A stretch of 64,000 nt of DNA, taken from NCBI GenBank assembly GCA_035505915.1, contig DATJQI010000050.1:1-64000 (forward strand), given 5' to 3'. The notes beneath the pieces were generated by a model, which saw only the letters and a program-made list of their open reading frames with translations, searched no databases and was not told where the DNA came from. Shown one piece after another: positions 1-9,846 of the stretch; position 1 is the stretch's first letter; the number at the start of each line of letters is the position of its first letter. Source of the stretch: 40CM-2-70-7 sp035505915 (GTDB lineage: Bacteria; Gemmatimonadota; Gemmatimonadetes; Gemmatimonadales; GWC2-71-9). The translations under genes and the position numbers were made by a program.

Positions 1-2
1 CC

Positions 3-716
3 GCGCCCGAAGGTCTGACCAACGCGGTGATCGCCGGGCGGCTGGACGAAGTGGCGCGTCTGCTCGAGGAGCAGGGAGCGAATCCCTACCGGGTACGGGC
101 CTACCGCCTGGGAGCGGGGACGCTGCGTGGACTGCCCGTGCCGGCATCCGAAATCTTCGCCAGTGAGGGGTTCGCCGGATTGGAGCGACTTCCCGCCGTC
201 GGGCCGGGCCTCGCGGCGGCGATCGGGTCCCTTCTGACGCGCGGGCGTCTACCCCTGCTCGACCGGCTTCGGGGAGAAGTCGGCAATTTGCCGCCCGCGC
301 CGGCCCTTTCCGCGCCGGCCCCGCCGCCCGTGGCCGAGCTCCTGTCGGTGGACCGCGAGTACCGGACCCGGGCCGCCGCCGGCGACCTCGTGAAGATCGC
401 GCCCAGGAAAGAGAACCCCGACCACGTGGCGTGGCTTCCGATCCTGCACACGCATCGCCTGAACCGCGACTACACGGCGCTCTACTCGAACACGGCGCGG
501 GCCCACCAGCTGGGGCGTACCCAGGACTGGGTCGTGCTCTACGTCGATGGGGACCGGCCGGCCCTGCAGTACACGGTGGTCACTCCCCACCGCGGGCCGC
601 TGGCCGGGATGCGGGTCGTGCGTGGTCGGGAGGCTGAATGCCTGGAGTTGGTCGCCCGCCGCCGCCGGCGTCGTCGGCAGCGGGCGTCCAAGGCGGGCTC
701 CGGCGAGATCAAGTGA
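3..716 (+). CDS. Helix-hairpin-helix (PolX N-terminal type) DNA-binding protein, 5' end outside the window
   Basis: The reading frame is open to the left edge, so the gene is probably partial. A GTG at 27 is possible, but the codons before it continue the same domain in style (LTN-AVIAGRLDEVA). The N-terminal 80 residues look like the small HhH domain at the front of family X DNA polymerases: RLDEVARLLEEQGANPYRVR, then a GVGPGLA-like hairpin (LPAVGPGLAAAIG). The C-terminal half (about residues 110-215) has no polymerase motifs. It carries an ILHTHRL..DYTALYSNTARAHQL segment typical of stand-alone HhH proteins. The tail is Arg/Lys-rich. Its stop overlaps the convergent small gene by 8 nt. The exact function is unknown; DNA binding is inferred from the HhH motif. 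Confidence 0.75.
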   Translation, partial: APEGLTNAVIAGRLDEVARLLEEQGANPYRVRAYRLGAGTLRGLPVPASEIFASEGFAGLERLPAVGPGLAAAIGSLLTRGRLPLLDRLRGEVGNLPPAPALSAPAPPPVAELLSVDREYRTRAAAGDLVKIAPRKENPDHVAWLPILHTHRLNRDYTALYSNTARAHQLGRTQDWVVLYVDGDRPALQYTVVTPHRGPLAGMRVVRGREAECLELVARRRRRRRQRASKAGSGEIK

Positions 717-948
717 TGCGGGTGGGACCCCGACGCCGGGCGCGACGAACGGCGGCCCGGGCTGCGGCAACCGTTCCCGCCACCAGCGCGGCTTTGCCAA
801 GCGCCTTCAGCGCCTTCTTCGCCACCCGGCGATTCCGCCGCCGCTTCGCTGCTTCGCCCGCCTCGATCAACACATCGTCAGCCGCCGCGGCCAGCTGGCG
901 GCCCGCCGTTCGAGCGGCGGTCTCGAGGTCCTGCCTGTTGATGGTCAT
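709..948 (-). CDS. Small very basic protein (79 aa), unknown function
   Basis: The start ATG is preceded on its strand by a strong GGAGGA Shine-Dalgarno at 7 nt spacing, which supports a real gene. The protein has an acidic-neutral helix (residues 5-34), then a block extremely rich in Lys, Arg and Ala, including RRRNRR and RRARRR. One short hydrophobic helix (about 50-66) lies between the basic blocks. The composition suggests nucleic-acid binding or membrane-surface association. No family is recognised. It lies 74 nt downstream of the GH127 gene and could be the last cistron of that operon. Confidence 0.6.
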   Translation of the reverse strand: MTINRQDLETAARTAGRQLAAAADDVLIEAGEAAKRRRNRRVAKKALKALGKAALVAGTVAAARAAVRRARRRGPTRIT

Positions 949-1022
949 GACATCCTCCGGGGAGTCTTCCCGAAGGAAGCTGCGGGGGGCACCCTGAACC
1001 CCCCGTGAATCGCGCCGGAAGG

Positions 1023-2912
1023 TTACGTGAGATTCACGCGCCAGTAGATCGCGTACCGCTCGTCGAAAATCTGATGGAAGGGCAGGAACTCGACGTCCCG
1101 CGCCTGGCCCACCGTCCTGAAGCGGAGGGGTGCGCCGGCCGGCTCGATCCACCGGGCCGGGTCCCCGGACGGGGCGGTGAAGGCGGGGGCCGGCACCGGA
1201 TCGAGATGGTACTCCGGCACCGTGCGCGGCCTGGTCGGCTCGGCGCGCAGGGTTGCCGGGGTCAGGCCCTCCGTCCCCAATCGGCCGGCGAGGACCAGGG
1301 GACCGAACATCACCGCCGCGAGGCCGGGGTCGTCGGGCATCGGATGCAGGTGGAGCGAGAGTGGCAGGGACACCACCAGCCGGTCTCCGTCCCGCCAGGC
1401 GCGGTGGATCACGTAGAACCCGCCCGGCTCCGCGAACCCCTCGAGGGGCCGGCCGTTCAGCTCGGCGCGATTGTCGCCCGTGGCCCAGTAGGGAACCCGG
1501 ATGCGGAGGGCGAAGGTCCGGGGACCGGACGCCCGGATGGTGAACGTCGTCTTCCCCTCTTCGGGGAACCGCGTCTCCTGGATGATCTTGACGCCCGAGT
1601 CCTTCCAGTCGAGCGCGGACGCGATGAACAGATTGACGAACACGCCGTCGGCGTCGTGGAAGTAGATGCTGTCGGAGAGCTTGGAGAACGCCTCGCTCAT
1701 CGTCCCGGTGCAGCACCAGTAGTCGTGGTAGGGCGTGCCGAAGAGCTTCCAGAGCCCGGTGGCGAGTGATACGTAGTACATCTTTTCGCCGTCCGCCGGA
1801 TGCTGGCTCCCGAGAATGCCGTTGAACAGCGCGCGCTCGTAGTAGTCCGCCATCCCCGCCTCGGCGGTCCAGCCGAACAGGTGCCGGGTGAGCTTGAGCA
1901 TGTTGTAGGTGGTGCAGTCCTCCTGGGTGTATCCGGAGAGCGCCCCCGAGAGCTGGCCCGGCTCGGTGTCCCAGTCCTCGCCGTTGCTGGTGCCGCCGGT
2001 GCAATAGGCGCGGCGACCGGTGACTTCGTGCCAGAAGTACGACGCGACGTCGTGGGAGCGGGTCTCCCCCGTCAGCTCGTAGCGGCGGGCCGCCCCGATG
2101 ACCTTGGGGATGGTGGTGTTGGCGTGCACGCCCTTCAGTTCGTCCCGCCCGGCGGCGAGCGGCGCGAAGATCCGCTCGTGGTCGAACCGGTGGGCCAGAT
2201 CGCGCCACTCGTCGTTCCCCGTGACCGCCGAGAGGTTGTAGAGCAGCTCGTTCATCCCGCCGTATTCCCGCTCGAGCACCCGGGCCATCGCGTCGTCGCC
2301 GAGGGGCTGGACCCAGCGCGCGGTCCAGCGCGCCATGCCGAGGAGCACGTCCCGGGCCTGCGCGTTTCCCGCGACGGTGTGCATGTCCAGCAGCCCGGCC
2401 ATGATCTTATGGATCGTGTAGAACGGCGCCCACACGGGCCGCCCGGCGCGGAGCCGGTCGAACAGCTCTTCGGGAAACGCGCTCAGGTATCCGGTGCCCA
2501 GCGCCTGCTGGCACTTGGCCAGCTCGCCGACGATCGCGTCGCCGCGGGCGGCGAGCGCGGGATCGGGGAGGGACACGGAGGCCAGGGCGCACGCCGAGAG
2601 GTAGTGCCCGGTGTAGTGGCCCCGGAGCTCGTTGTCGGGCGCCTCCCAGCCTCCCAGCGGCTCCGCGGTGGACGGCAGCCCGGCGGTGAGGCGGAACATG
2701 TGGAGCAGCCGGTCGGGGTCCTGCGCCATCAGAAACCGGCGGTTGACCTCCGCGGCGTCGCGAAAGGGGCCGGGGCCGAGGGTGACGGCGTGGAGGTCGA
2801 AGGGGAGAGCCCGGGGCGAAGGGGGAAACGGGAAACGGGAAGCGGGAAACGTGAAACGTGACGGCCACGCGGCAGCCGCCGCCGTCGATCCGACGAAGGT
2901 CCGACGATCCAT
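1023..2912 (-). CDS. Exported glycoside hydrolase family 127 (beta-L-arabinofuranosidase type)
   Basis: This 629 aa protein matches the DUF1680/GH127 family, whose characterised member cleaves terminal beta-L-arabinofuranosides. The family's zinc/cysteine active site is visible: Glu331 and Cys333 in TQEDCTTYNML, and the pair Cys400-Cys401 in YWCCTGT, with Cys333 the expected nucleophile. An alpha/alpha barrel and a C-terminal beta-sandwich (RIRVPYWA..., about 480-620) fit the family length. The N-terminus is an MDRRTF Tat-like signal whose mature boundary is distorted by a heptamer DNA repeat (2823-2864) encoding an FPASRFPFPPS stretch. The start has a GGGAG site at 6 nt. It begins 9 nt after the stop of the upstream TIM-barrel gene, so the two are probably co-transcribed for plant or microbial arabinan breakdown. 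Confidence 0.88.
   Translation of the reverse strand: MDRRTFVGSTAAAAAWPSRFTFPASRFPFPPSPRALPFDLHAVTLGPGPFRDAAEVNRRFLMAQDPDRLLHMFRLTAGLPSTAEPLGGWEAPDNELRGHYTGHYLSACALASVSLPDPALAARGDAIVGELAKCQQALGTGYLSAFPEELFDRLRAGRPVWAPFYTIHKIMAGLLDMHTVAGNAQARDVLLGMARWTARWVQPLGDDAMARVLEREYGGMNELLYNLSAVTGNDEWRDLAHRFDHERIFAPLAAGRDELKGVHANTTIPKVIGAARRYELTGETRSHDVASYFWHEVTGRRAYCTGGTSNGEDWDTEPGQLSGALSGYTQEDCTTYNMLKLTRHLFGWTAEAGMADYYERALFNGILGSQHPADGEKMYYVSLATGLWKLFGTPYHDYWCCTGTMSEAFSKLSDSIYFHDADGVFVNLFIASALDWKDSGVKIIQETRFPEEGKTTFTIRASGPRTFALRIRVPYWATGDNRAELNGRPLEGFAEPGGFYVIHRAWRDGDRLVVSLPLSLHLHPMPDDPGLAAVMFGPLVLAGRLGTEGLTPATLRAEPTRPRTVPEYHLDPVPAPAFTAPSGDPARWIEPAGAPLRFRTVGQARDVEFLPFHQIFDERYAIYWRVNLT
2823..2864. repeat. 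Tandem heptamer repeat GGGAAAC inside the GH127 signal region
   Basis: Six consecutive 7-bp units on the + strand read GGGAAAC, GGGAAAC, GGGAAGC, GGGAAAC, GTGAAAC and GTGACGG. They lie in the region encoding residues 17-30 of the GH127 protein and give it an unusual Phe/Pro/Ser/Arg stretch. Related heptamers occur at 4576-4603, 18464-18545 and 49287-49327. Confidence 0.8.
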
Positions 2913-2921
2913 GATGGCTCC

Positions 2922-4691
2922 CTAGGAAATCCCCGCGCGCTGCCTGGCGCGGGCGATCAGGTCTTTCATCACTGGGCGCTGCTTCGTGAACGTGTCGTCC
3001 ACCACCTGAAGCGTGGGGATGGTCCCCGGGGACAGCGAGAGGGTCGCCGCATTGAACTCGCTGAACCCCGATTCGTGGACGCCGGACGAGCCGCGCCCCG
3101 GCGCGGGGTGCGACAGGTGCGAGAAGAACCTGGCGTACTTGGCGGCGCGCGGCGAATAAACATGGTAGAAGGGGATGAACGAGAGCAGGGCATCGTAGTG
3201 GAATTCGCCGCAGCACAGGACCTTGGGGTACCGGGTCCGCAAGTCCGTGACGAGCTGACGCAGTCCTTCGTGCATGTCCGCCTGGGGCGTGTTGATCCAC
3301 CCGCCGGTGATGTCCAGGAAATAGGCGTCCACGCCGTAGCGGTCGATCACGTCGGCGATGCGGTCCGTGAGCCACCGCCGCCACGACTCCACACCCAGGT
3401 TCATGTACGAGATGTTGCCGTCCTGGTGCCGGTCGCCGTCCCAGTCCACCCAGTTTTCGTCGAACGCGTCGCCGTCGATCCGCTGGGCCCGCGCGTCGGC
3501 GAACTTGGCCCACTCGGGGTGGCGGCGGTTGGCGCAGTTGGCCCCGAACATCGGCATGAAGCGGAACCCGCGGGCCTGCCCTTCGGTGATCAGCCGCTTG
3601 AGTCCGGCCTCGCCGCCCATCCGGTCGTCGGCCTGGTAGAGGGGATAGTTCCAGTAGTAGCGCCCGTCCCAGGCCGGCAGGAACACCAGGACGCGGTTGG
3701 CGGGGATCTCGCCCGCCACCCAATCGAGAATCTCCCGCATCCTGGCGAAGTCGTTGAAAAGGAACCCGGTGTAATGGGCGCCGTGCAGGGTGAGGACGAG
3801 CGCGACGTCCGCGAGCCACGCCGGCGCGTCGGTCCGGGACTCGAGCGGGGGGATCCGGTACGCCCGCTCGAGGTGGGCATAGTGGGCGGCCACGGCGTCT
3901 GCGAGCGGAACGCTCTTCGCGAGGTGCCACGTGGGGACCTCCACCGTGGTGCGGTCGAGCCACCCCTCCACTTCGAAGACCGCCTCCACCCGGTAGCCGG
4001 CGTCGCCGGGCTGGAAGAACAGGCGCTTGGCGCGGACCTTGTCGTCCCGGGACGAAAAGGCCCACGCGTTGCCGTCGTCCTGGACTACGGCGGCGAAGGG
4101 CGTGCTCATGCTGTCGGCGGTGTTCCCGCCGAAGAGGTCTCCGGCCCCGAACGGGTACCCGATCAGCACCTCGTCGTCCCTGGGGTCGTACGGCGTGTTG
4201 CCCCCGACCGAGATCTTCCCGCGCGGCACGCCGCGGATCACGGCGGATACGGCCTTGATGGGGCGGTCCATCTCCACGGTCGCATCCCACTCCACGCCGT
4301 TCCGGGTCTCGCGCAGCCGGGCCACCAGGTGTCCCGCCGCCCGCTCCTGACCTCCGGCCCAGACGAACCCCGTGCAGGTGAGGGTGACGCCCTGGTCGCC
4401 GTCCGGCTCTACGACCGTCCGTGCCAGGTCGAGGCCGTAGATGTTCTCGCGGGAAAAGACCAGGAAGGCGAACCGCAGATCGGCGAAGGAGACCGACGGC
4501 TCGGGGAAGTCGAAGGAGAGCTTCTCGAAGGCGCGCCCCCGCGGGGGCACGAAGACCTCGCTCGTGGACGTGAGGGGGAGGAGGGAAGGGGGAAGAGGGA
4601 AGCGGTCGGTCGGAGGCGGGGGGGAGATCCAGGGCGCCGCACCGGCAACCCCCAAGGCTTTCAGCAGGTCTCTCCGGGTCAGGTCGCTCAT
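2922..4691 (-). CDS. Tat-exported glycosidase-like protein (DUF6259-like TIM barrel)
   Basis: The 589 aa protein starts with a Tat signal (MSDLTRRDLLKALGVAGAAP). A beta-rich N-terminal domain of about 270 residues is followed by a (beta/alpha)8-like domain with FLFNDFARMREILDW, RVLVFLPAWDGRYYW and GVDAYFLDITGGW. The last motif resembles the nucleophile strand of GH36/GH31-like enzymes, so Asp in YFLDITGG is a candidate catalytic residue. This resembles the DUF6259 family; the exact substrate is unknown. An upstream ATG would add 53 residues, but the Tat signal sets the start used here. The region encoding residues 30-40 contains a heptamer DNA repeat. It is the first gene of the operon with GH127. 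Confidence 0.7.
   Translation of the reverse strand: MSDLTRRDLLKALGVAGAAPWISPPPPTDRFPLPPSLLPLTSTSEVFVPPRGRAFEKLSFDFPEPSVSFADLRFAFLVFSRENIYGLDLARTVVEPDGDQGVTLTCTGFVWAGGQERAAGHLVARLRETRNGVEWDATVEMDRPIKAVSAVIRGVPRGKISVGGNTPYDPRDDEVLIGYPFGAGDLFGGNTADSMSTPFAAVVQDDGNAWAFSSRDDKVRAKRLFFQPGDAGYRVEAVFEVEGWLDRTTVEVPTWHLAKSVPLADAVAAHYAHLERAYRIPPLESRTDAPAWLADVALVLTLHGAHYTGFLFNDFARMREILDWVAGEIPANRVLVFLPAWDGRYYWNYPLYQADDRMGGEAGLKRLITEGQARGFRFMPMFGANCANRRHPEWAKFADARAQRIDGDAFDENWVDWDGDRHQDGNISYMNLGVESWRRWLTDRIADVIDRYGVDAYFLDITGGWINTPQADMHEGLRQLVTDLRTRYPKVLCCGEFHYDALLSFIPFYHVYSPRAAKYARFFSHLSHPAPGRGSSGVHESGFSEFNAATLSLSPGTIPTLQVVDDTFTKQRPVMKDLIARARQRAGIS
4576..4603. repeat. Tandem heptamer repeat GGGAAGN in the DUF6259-like signal region
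   Basis: Four units, GGGAGGA, GGGAAGG, GGGAAGA and GGGAAGC, lie head to tail on the + strand. They encode the low-complexity RFPLPPSLLPL stretch just after the Tat signal of the gene on the opposite strand. Confidence 0.7.
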
Positions 4692-4706
4692 CGGGACAGA
4701 GCTATG

Positions 4707-4712
4707 TAGAAT
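4707..4712 (+). promoter_or_regulatory. Leaderless -10 box of the Kir channel gene
   Basis: TAGAAT is followed by 7 nt and then the GTG start at 4720. There is no Shine-Dalgarno in the gap. The divergent gene starts only 28 nt away. Confidence 0.5.
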
Positions 4713-4719
4713 TGGCCCG

Positions 4720-5676
4720 GTGAGCAATCCCCCCATCCATCCGCACCGGCGCCGGGACGTCCCGAAGGATCTGGGCTTCGGCTCCGTCGTATCGGACGAG
4801 AGCCGGCTCCGGCTCCTCAACCGCGACGGCTCCTTCAACGTCCGGCGCACCGGCCTCGGCTGGTTCCAGTCGATGAGCCTGTATCACACCCTGCTCACCA
4901 TCTCCTGGCCCAAGCTGCTCGCGCTGATCACGCTCTTCTACTTCGGCGTGAACCTGGTCTTCGGCGCCCTGTTCTGGGCCCTCGGCCCCGGCGCGCTCAA
5001 CGGTACCGCCGCGGCGATGCCGGAGGGCTCATATCTCCGGGCCTTCTTCTTCAGCGTGCAGACGTTCGGCACCATCGGGTACGGCCAGGTGGGCCCGGTG
5101 GGGCTCGCCCCGAACCTCCTCGTGACCGTCGAGTCGTTGAGCGGCCTGATCAGTCTCGCCCTGATCACGGGGATCCTGTTCGCCCGGTTCTCCCGGCCCA
5201 CGGCCGCGATCATGTTCTCCAACAAGGCGCTGATCGCGCCCTTCGGAGAGGGGAAGGCGTTCGAGTTCCGGCTCACCAACCGACGCTCCAACCAGCTCAT
5301 CGACCTGCACGCGCGGGTGCTGTTCAGCCGTCTGCGCCACCGGGACGGGCGCGCCATGCGCGACTACGCGGAGCTCACCCTCGAGCGGTCCAGCGTGGTG
5401 TTCTTCCCGCTGGCGTGGACCGTGGTCCACGTGATCGATGAAAGCAGCCCGCTGACGGGTCTCACACCCGACCAGCTGGCCGCCGAGGAGGCCGAGTTCC
5501 TGGTGCTGATGGAGGGAACCGATGAAACCTTCGCCCAGCGCGTGCACGCCCGGACGTCGTACAAGCCGACGGAGGTCGTCTGGAACGCCCGCTTCGCCGA
5601 CATGTTCGACCGAAAGGGTCTTGAAGACGGGCTCTCCATCGACGTCGGGAGGCTTCACGACTACAACACCGTGTAG
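4720..5676 (+). CDS. Inward-rectifier potassium channel (KirBac type)
   Basis: This 318 aa protein has the bacterial Kir plan. It has a cytoplasmic slide-helix region (DLGFGS..SRLRLLNRDGSFNV), an outer helix (LLALITLFYFGVNLVFGALF), a pore with the selectivity filter TIGYG, an inner helix (LISLALITGILFARF) and a C-terminal immunoglobulin-like domain (SNKALIAPFGEGKAFEFRL...). It forms a tetrameric K+ pore in the inner membrane. The GTG start is chosen because the conserved N-terminal RLLNRDGSFNV region follows it and because a TAGAAT box lies 7 nt upstream. It is transcribed away from the glycosidase operon. Confidence 0.92.
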   Translation: MSNPPIHPHRRRDVPKDLGFGSVVSDESRLRLLNRDGSFNVRRTGLGWFQSMSLYHTLLTISWPKLLALITLFYFGVNLVFGALFWALGPGALNGTAAAMPEGSYLRAFFFSVQTFGTIGYGQVGPVGLAPNLLVTVESLSGLISLALITGILFARFSRPTAAIMFSNKALIAPFGEGKAFEFRLTNRRSNQLIDLHARVLFSRLRHRDGRAMRDYAELTLERSSVVFFPLAWTVVHVIDESSPLTGLTPDQLAAEEAEFLVLMEGTDETFAQRVHARTSYKPTEVVWNARFADMFDRKGLEDGLSIDVGRLHDYNTV

Positions 5677-5746
5677 CATCCGCCCGACACGTTTTCGAGG
5701 CCGAAACCCCCAGTTTCACCAGTATCAAATTTCATGAAGAAAAAAT

Positions 5747-5775
5747 GTCACATGAATTGTGTGACCAGTGTCACA
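5747..5775. promoter_or_regulatory. CRP/FNR-like operator: three alternating GTCACA half-sites
   Basis: TGTGA-CCAGTG-TCACA (5760-5775) matches the CRP-type consensus TGTGA-N6-TCACA exactly. It lies within a longer palindrome GTGTGAC-CAGT-GTCACAC. A further half-site, GTCACA at 5747-5752, pairs with TGTGAC at 5760-5765. The cluster lies 68-96 nt upstream of the ZU5 lipoprotein start in unusually AT-rich DNA. A very similar site occurs at 13021-13036. Confidence 0.6.
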
Positions 5776-5842
5776 CATCGCTGAGGTACGTGGTCTGCAT
5801 TACCCCCCCGTAGTCGACTCACCCCTTCCGGAGAATTGTCGT

Positions 5843-6400
5843 ATGAAGTCCGCGCGATTGTTGCTGTTTGGAATGATGGTTCTGGCGGTCGCGAACTGCG
5901 GCGAACAGGGCCCCGTCGGCGTCGCCTCGACCCCGACCCAGACCTCCGCCGCCGTCACCACGGCGACCGGCGGTCTCCAGAGCACTTCGCTCATCGGCGG
6001 TCTGGCGCAGAGCCTGGGCCTGCTCAAGTGCTCGCCTCTGCCCAAGGACTCGTCCACGGCGACGATCGGTCCCTGGGGCGGCGCGCTCACGGTCGGGCCG
6101 CACACGCTGGTGGTGCCTCCCGGCGCGCTCCCGACCTACGTGACCATCACGGCCACCCTCTCGGCCGACACGGTCAACGCGATCACGTTCAAGCCCGAGG
6201 GCCTGCAGTTCCAGAAGCCGGCGTACCTCACCATGAGCTACGCCAACTGCAACCTGCTCGGCCGCCTGTTGCCCAAGCGCGTGGCGTACACGAACGACGC
6301 GTACCAGATCCTCGAGTACCTGCTTTCTCTCGACAACCTGTTCGCGAAGCAGGTGACGGGGCAGGTCCATCACTTCTCGCACTACGCGGTGGCCTGGTAG
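5843..6400 (+). CDS. ZU5-domain lipoprotein
   Basis: This 185 aa protein has a signal peptide ending in a likely lipobox (LAVANC, Cys19). It also has a ZU5-like fold in the second half: IGPWGGALTVG, HTLVVPPGALP, VTITATLS and LQFQKPAYLTMSY. ZU5 domains are protein-interaction modules, so a role at the cell surface is inferred. The ATG has a GGAG site at 9 nt. A CRP-like operator lies upstream, and the TPR-HD-GYP gene begins 5 nt after the stop, so the two are probably one operon. Asn at the -1 lipobox position is unusual. Confidence 0.75.
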   Translation: MKSARLLLFGMMVLAVANCGEQGPVGVASTPTQTSAAVTTATGGLQSTSLIGGLAQSLGLLKCSPLPKDSSTATIGPWGGALTVGPHTLVVPPGALPTYVTITATLSADTVNAITFKPEGLQFQKPAYLTMSYANCNLLGRLLPKRVAYTNDAYQILEYLLSLDNLFAKQVTGQVHHFSHYAVAW

Positions 6401-6405
6401 CGATC

Positions 6406-8046
6406 GTGATTCCCGCCGGGCCCCTTTCCGGACCTACCGGACGCTCCCTTGGCCCCTCGCGGCGCGCCGGAGATCTCCTGCACGATGCCCGGGCGCAGGA
6501 ACGGGCCGGGTGCATGCCGGAAGCGCTGGCCAGCTACGAGGAGGCCATCAGCACCGCCGAGCGGGCGGGCGAGGACCGTGTCCTCGCGGAAGCGTTGCGG
6601 CGGGTGGCCGTGGTGCGGTACCGGCGGAATGATGTGGGTGAGGCCCGTTCGCTCTGTCACCGCAGCGTGGAGGTGGCAAGGCGCATCGGCGACCCTCTCT
6701 TGGTGGCCGAAGCGCTCAACACCCTCGGCGTGCTGGACCTTCAGACCGGACGACTCGAAGACGCGGACCGGACCTTCCGGGATGCGCTGGCGCAGGGTGG
6801 GGTGAGCCGCGAGCTCCGTGCCCGGGCCGAGCAGAACCTCGGGATCCTCGCGAACATCCGCGGTGGGCATCGCGAAGCGACCACCCACTACGAGCAATCG
6901 CTCGAAGCCTACCGGGCCTGCGGTGACGAACATGGCTGCGCCATCGCCTTCCACAACCTGGGCATGGTCAGCGCTGACCAGGGGCTCCTGGACGACGCGG
7001 ACAGGTATTTCAGCGAGAGCCTGGAGGTCGCCGAGCGGATCGGAGAGGTCGAGCTGCAGGGTCTCTGCCTCGTGAATCACGCCGACGTTCATGTCGAGCG
7101 GCAGCAGTTCGAGGATGCGCGTCGGAAGGCCGAGGCGGCTCTCGTGTTGTTCGACCAGCTGGGGGCCAAGGGGTCCAAGTCGGTCGCGTACCGGGTGATC
7201 GGAGTGGTCTACCGGGAGACGGGAAAGGCCGCGCTGGCTGAATCGCGGCTCCGGTCGTCGATCGAACTCGCCACGACGGCGGGATCGGTGCTCTGGGAGG
7301 CCGAATCGAGCCGCGAGCTCGCCATCCTGTATCAGGGGATGGGCCGGAACCAGGAAGCCCTGACCCTCCTCGACCGCTCCTATCGTCTCTTCCAGCGCCT
7401 CGACGCCCGAGTCGACCTCGTCAACGTGGGTGGAAAGGTCGCCGCGCTCGAAGGCACCTACCTCGCGGTGGTGCGGGACTGGGGGCAGTCGATCGAGTCG
7501 AGCGACACCTACACCTACGGTCACTGCGAGCGGGTCGCGAACTACGCCGCGGCGGTGGCCCGCGCGGCCGGACTCGACGACGCCACCCAGACCACCATCC
7601 GGCTGGGCGCGTACCTGCACGATCTGGGCAAGGTCAAGGTGCCGCACGAGGTGCTGAACAAGCCCGGGAAGCTGACCGACGAGGAGTTCGAGATCGTGAA
7701 GATGCACCCCGTCTGGGGGGTGGAGCTGCTCGCCGCCGTCGAGTTCCCGTGGGACCTGAAGCCGATCATCCGCTGGCACCACGAGCGCTACGACGGGACC
7801 GGCTACCCCGACCGCCTGAAGGGAGGCGAGTTCCCCCTCTCGGCCCAGGTGGTGGGCATCGTGGACGTCTACGACGCCCTGACCACCGACCGGCCCTACC
7901 GGCCCGGCCTGGCACGCGAAGCGGCGCTGGCCGAAATCACGAGGTGCCGCCACTGGTGGTCCCCCCGGGTGTTCGAGGCCTTCCTCGCAGCCCTTCCGGA
8001 GATTCGGGCCGCCTCCGCCCCCGTTCAGGCACTCAGCGCGGCCTGA
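6406..8046 (+). CDS. TPR-repeat protein with C-terminal HD-GYP phosphodiesterase domain
   Basis: About 350 residues of tetratricopeptide repeats (for example ALNTLGVLDLQTGRLEDA and AFHNLGMVSADQGLLDDA) precede an HD-GYP domain. The HD-GYP signature is complete: AYLHDLGKVKVP, HPVWGVELL, WHHERYDGTGYPDRLKGGEF and DVYDALTTDRPYR. HD-GYP domains hydrolyse cyclic di-GMP, so this is probably a cytosolic c-di-GMP phosphodiesterase controlled by a TPR scaffold. No receiver or membrane segment is present. The GTG start at 6406 follows the lipoprotein stop by 5 nt; an ATG at 6514 is an alternative. Confidence 0.85.
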   Translation: MIPAGPLSGPTGRSLGPSRRAGDLLHDARAQERAGCMPEALASYEEAISTAERAGEDRVLAEALRRVAVVRYRRNDVGEARSLCHRSVEVARRIGDPLLVAEALNTLGVLDLQTGRLEDADRTFRDALAQGGVSRELRARAEQNLGILANIRGGHREATTHYEQSLEAYRACGDEHGCAIAFHNLGMVSADQGLLDDADRYFSESLEVAERIGEVELQGLCLVNHADVHVERQQFEDARRKAEAALVLFDQLGAKGSKSVAYRVIGVVYRETGKAALAESRLRSSIELATTAGSVLWEAESSRELAILYQGMGRNQEALTLLDRSYRLFQRLDARVDLVNVGGKVAALEGTYLAVVRDWGQSIESSDTYTYGHCERVANYAAAVARAAGLDDATQTTIRLGAYLHDLGKVKVPHEVLNKPGKLTDEEFEIVKMHPVWGVELLAAVEFPWDLKPIIRWHHERYDGTGYPDRLKGGEFPLSAQVVGIVDVYDALTTDRPYRPGLAREAALAEITRCRHWWSPRVFEAFLAALPEIRAASAPVQALSAA

Positions 8047-8075
8047 CCGCGCCAACAGGGACTCCCGCCCGGACG

Positions 8076-8081
8076 TAGGTT
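8076..8081 (+). promoter_or_regulatory. Leaderless-type -10 box before the ABC ATPase
   Basis: TAGGTT lies 5 nt before the GTG start at 8087, with no Shine-Dalgarno between them. Confidence 0.35.
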
Positions 8082-8086
8082 CGGGC

Positions 8087-8902
<816 letters not shown>

Positions 8903-9846
8903 GGGCGCGCCGCCGTTCGAGTTCCTCCGCCAGAGCCTGGCCGTCGCGGCGGCGGAGCTCCGGAAGGTGGGGCGCGATCCCACCGAGCTTTTCACCCGCG
9001 CGGTCCAGCCCGCGCTCTGGCTCGTCGTCTTCGGGCAGGTCTTCTCCCGCGTGCGGGCCATCCCCACCGGGAGCCTCTCGTACGTGGAGTTCCTGGCTCC
9101 CGGCATCCTCGCGCAGAGCGTGCTCTTCGCCGCGATCTTCTTCGGCATTGCGGTGATCTGGGAACGGGACCTGGGGGTGATCCACAAGCTGCTGGTGAGT
9201 CCCGCGTACCGCGGCGCCCTCGTGATGGGAAAGGCCATCTCGGCGGGCGTCCGGGGGCTCGTGCAGGGGATCATCGTCTACGCGCTCGCGTTCGCGCTGG
9301 GGGTCAGGCTCCGGCTCGACCCGGGGGCCCTTGTGGGCGTGGCCTTCTCGGTGATGCTCGGCTCGGCGCTCTTCGCGACCTTCTCGCTGGTCGTGGCCTG
9401 CCTGGTGAAAACCCGGGAGCGGTTCATGGGCATCGGTCAGGTGCTGACGATGCCGCTCTTCTTCGCGAGCAACGCGATCTATCCGCTCGACATGATGCCC
9501 CACTGGCTCCAGCTCGTCGCCCGCGCCAACCCCCTCTCATACGTCGTGGATCTGCTGCGCTCCTTGATGATCGCGGGCGGGCACTCGACGCTCGGACTGG
9601 GGCTGGATTTCGGTGTACAAATCCTGGGACTGGTGCTCCTCCTTCTGGTCGCCTCGAAGCTCTACCCCGGCCTCGCGCGGTAGACCAGCCGCTCCGTTCC
9701 GACGGACCAGCGCCTGACCAGTCGAACTGACCCGGTTCGGCGGCCCTGGCCGCCGGTTCGGCGTTCCGAGCAATCGCCTTGGCGAGCCCCGGTGACGCCC
9801 GGGCGCTGAACCGTGTAGCTAGCTCGAGAGACTCACATCGGAGAGG

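Noticed and set aside
984..1004. G6/C6 hairpin after the GH127 gene as a terminator
   Set aside because: The stem is only six bp, the loop is nine nt and there is no U tract.
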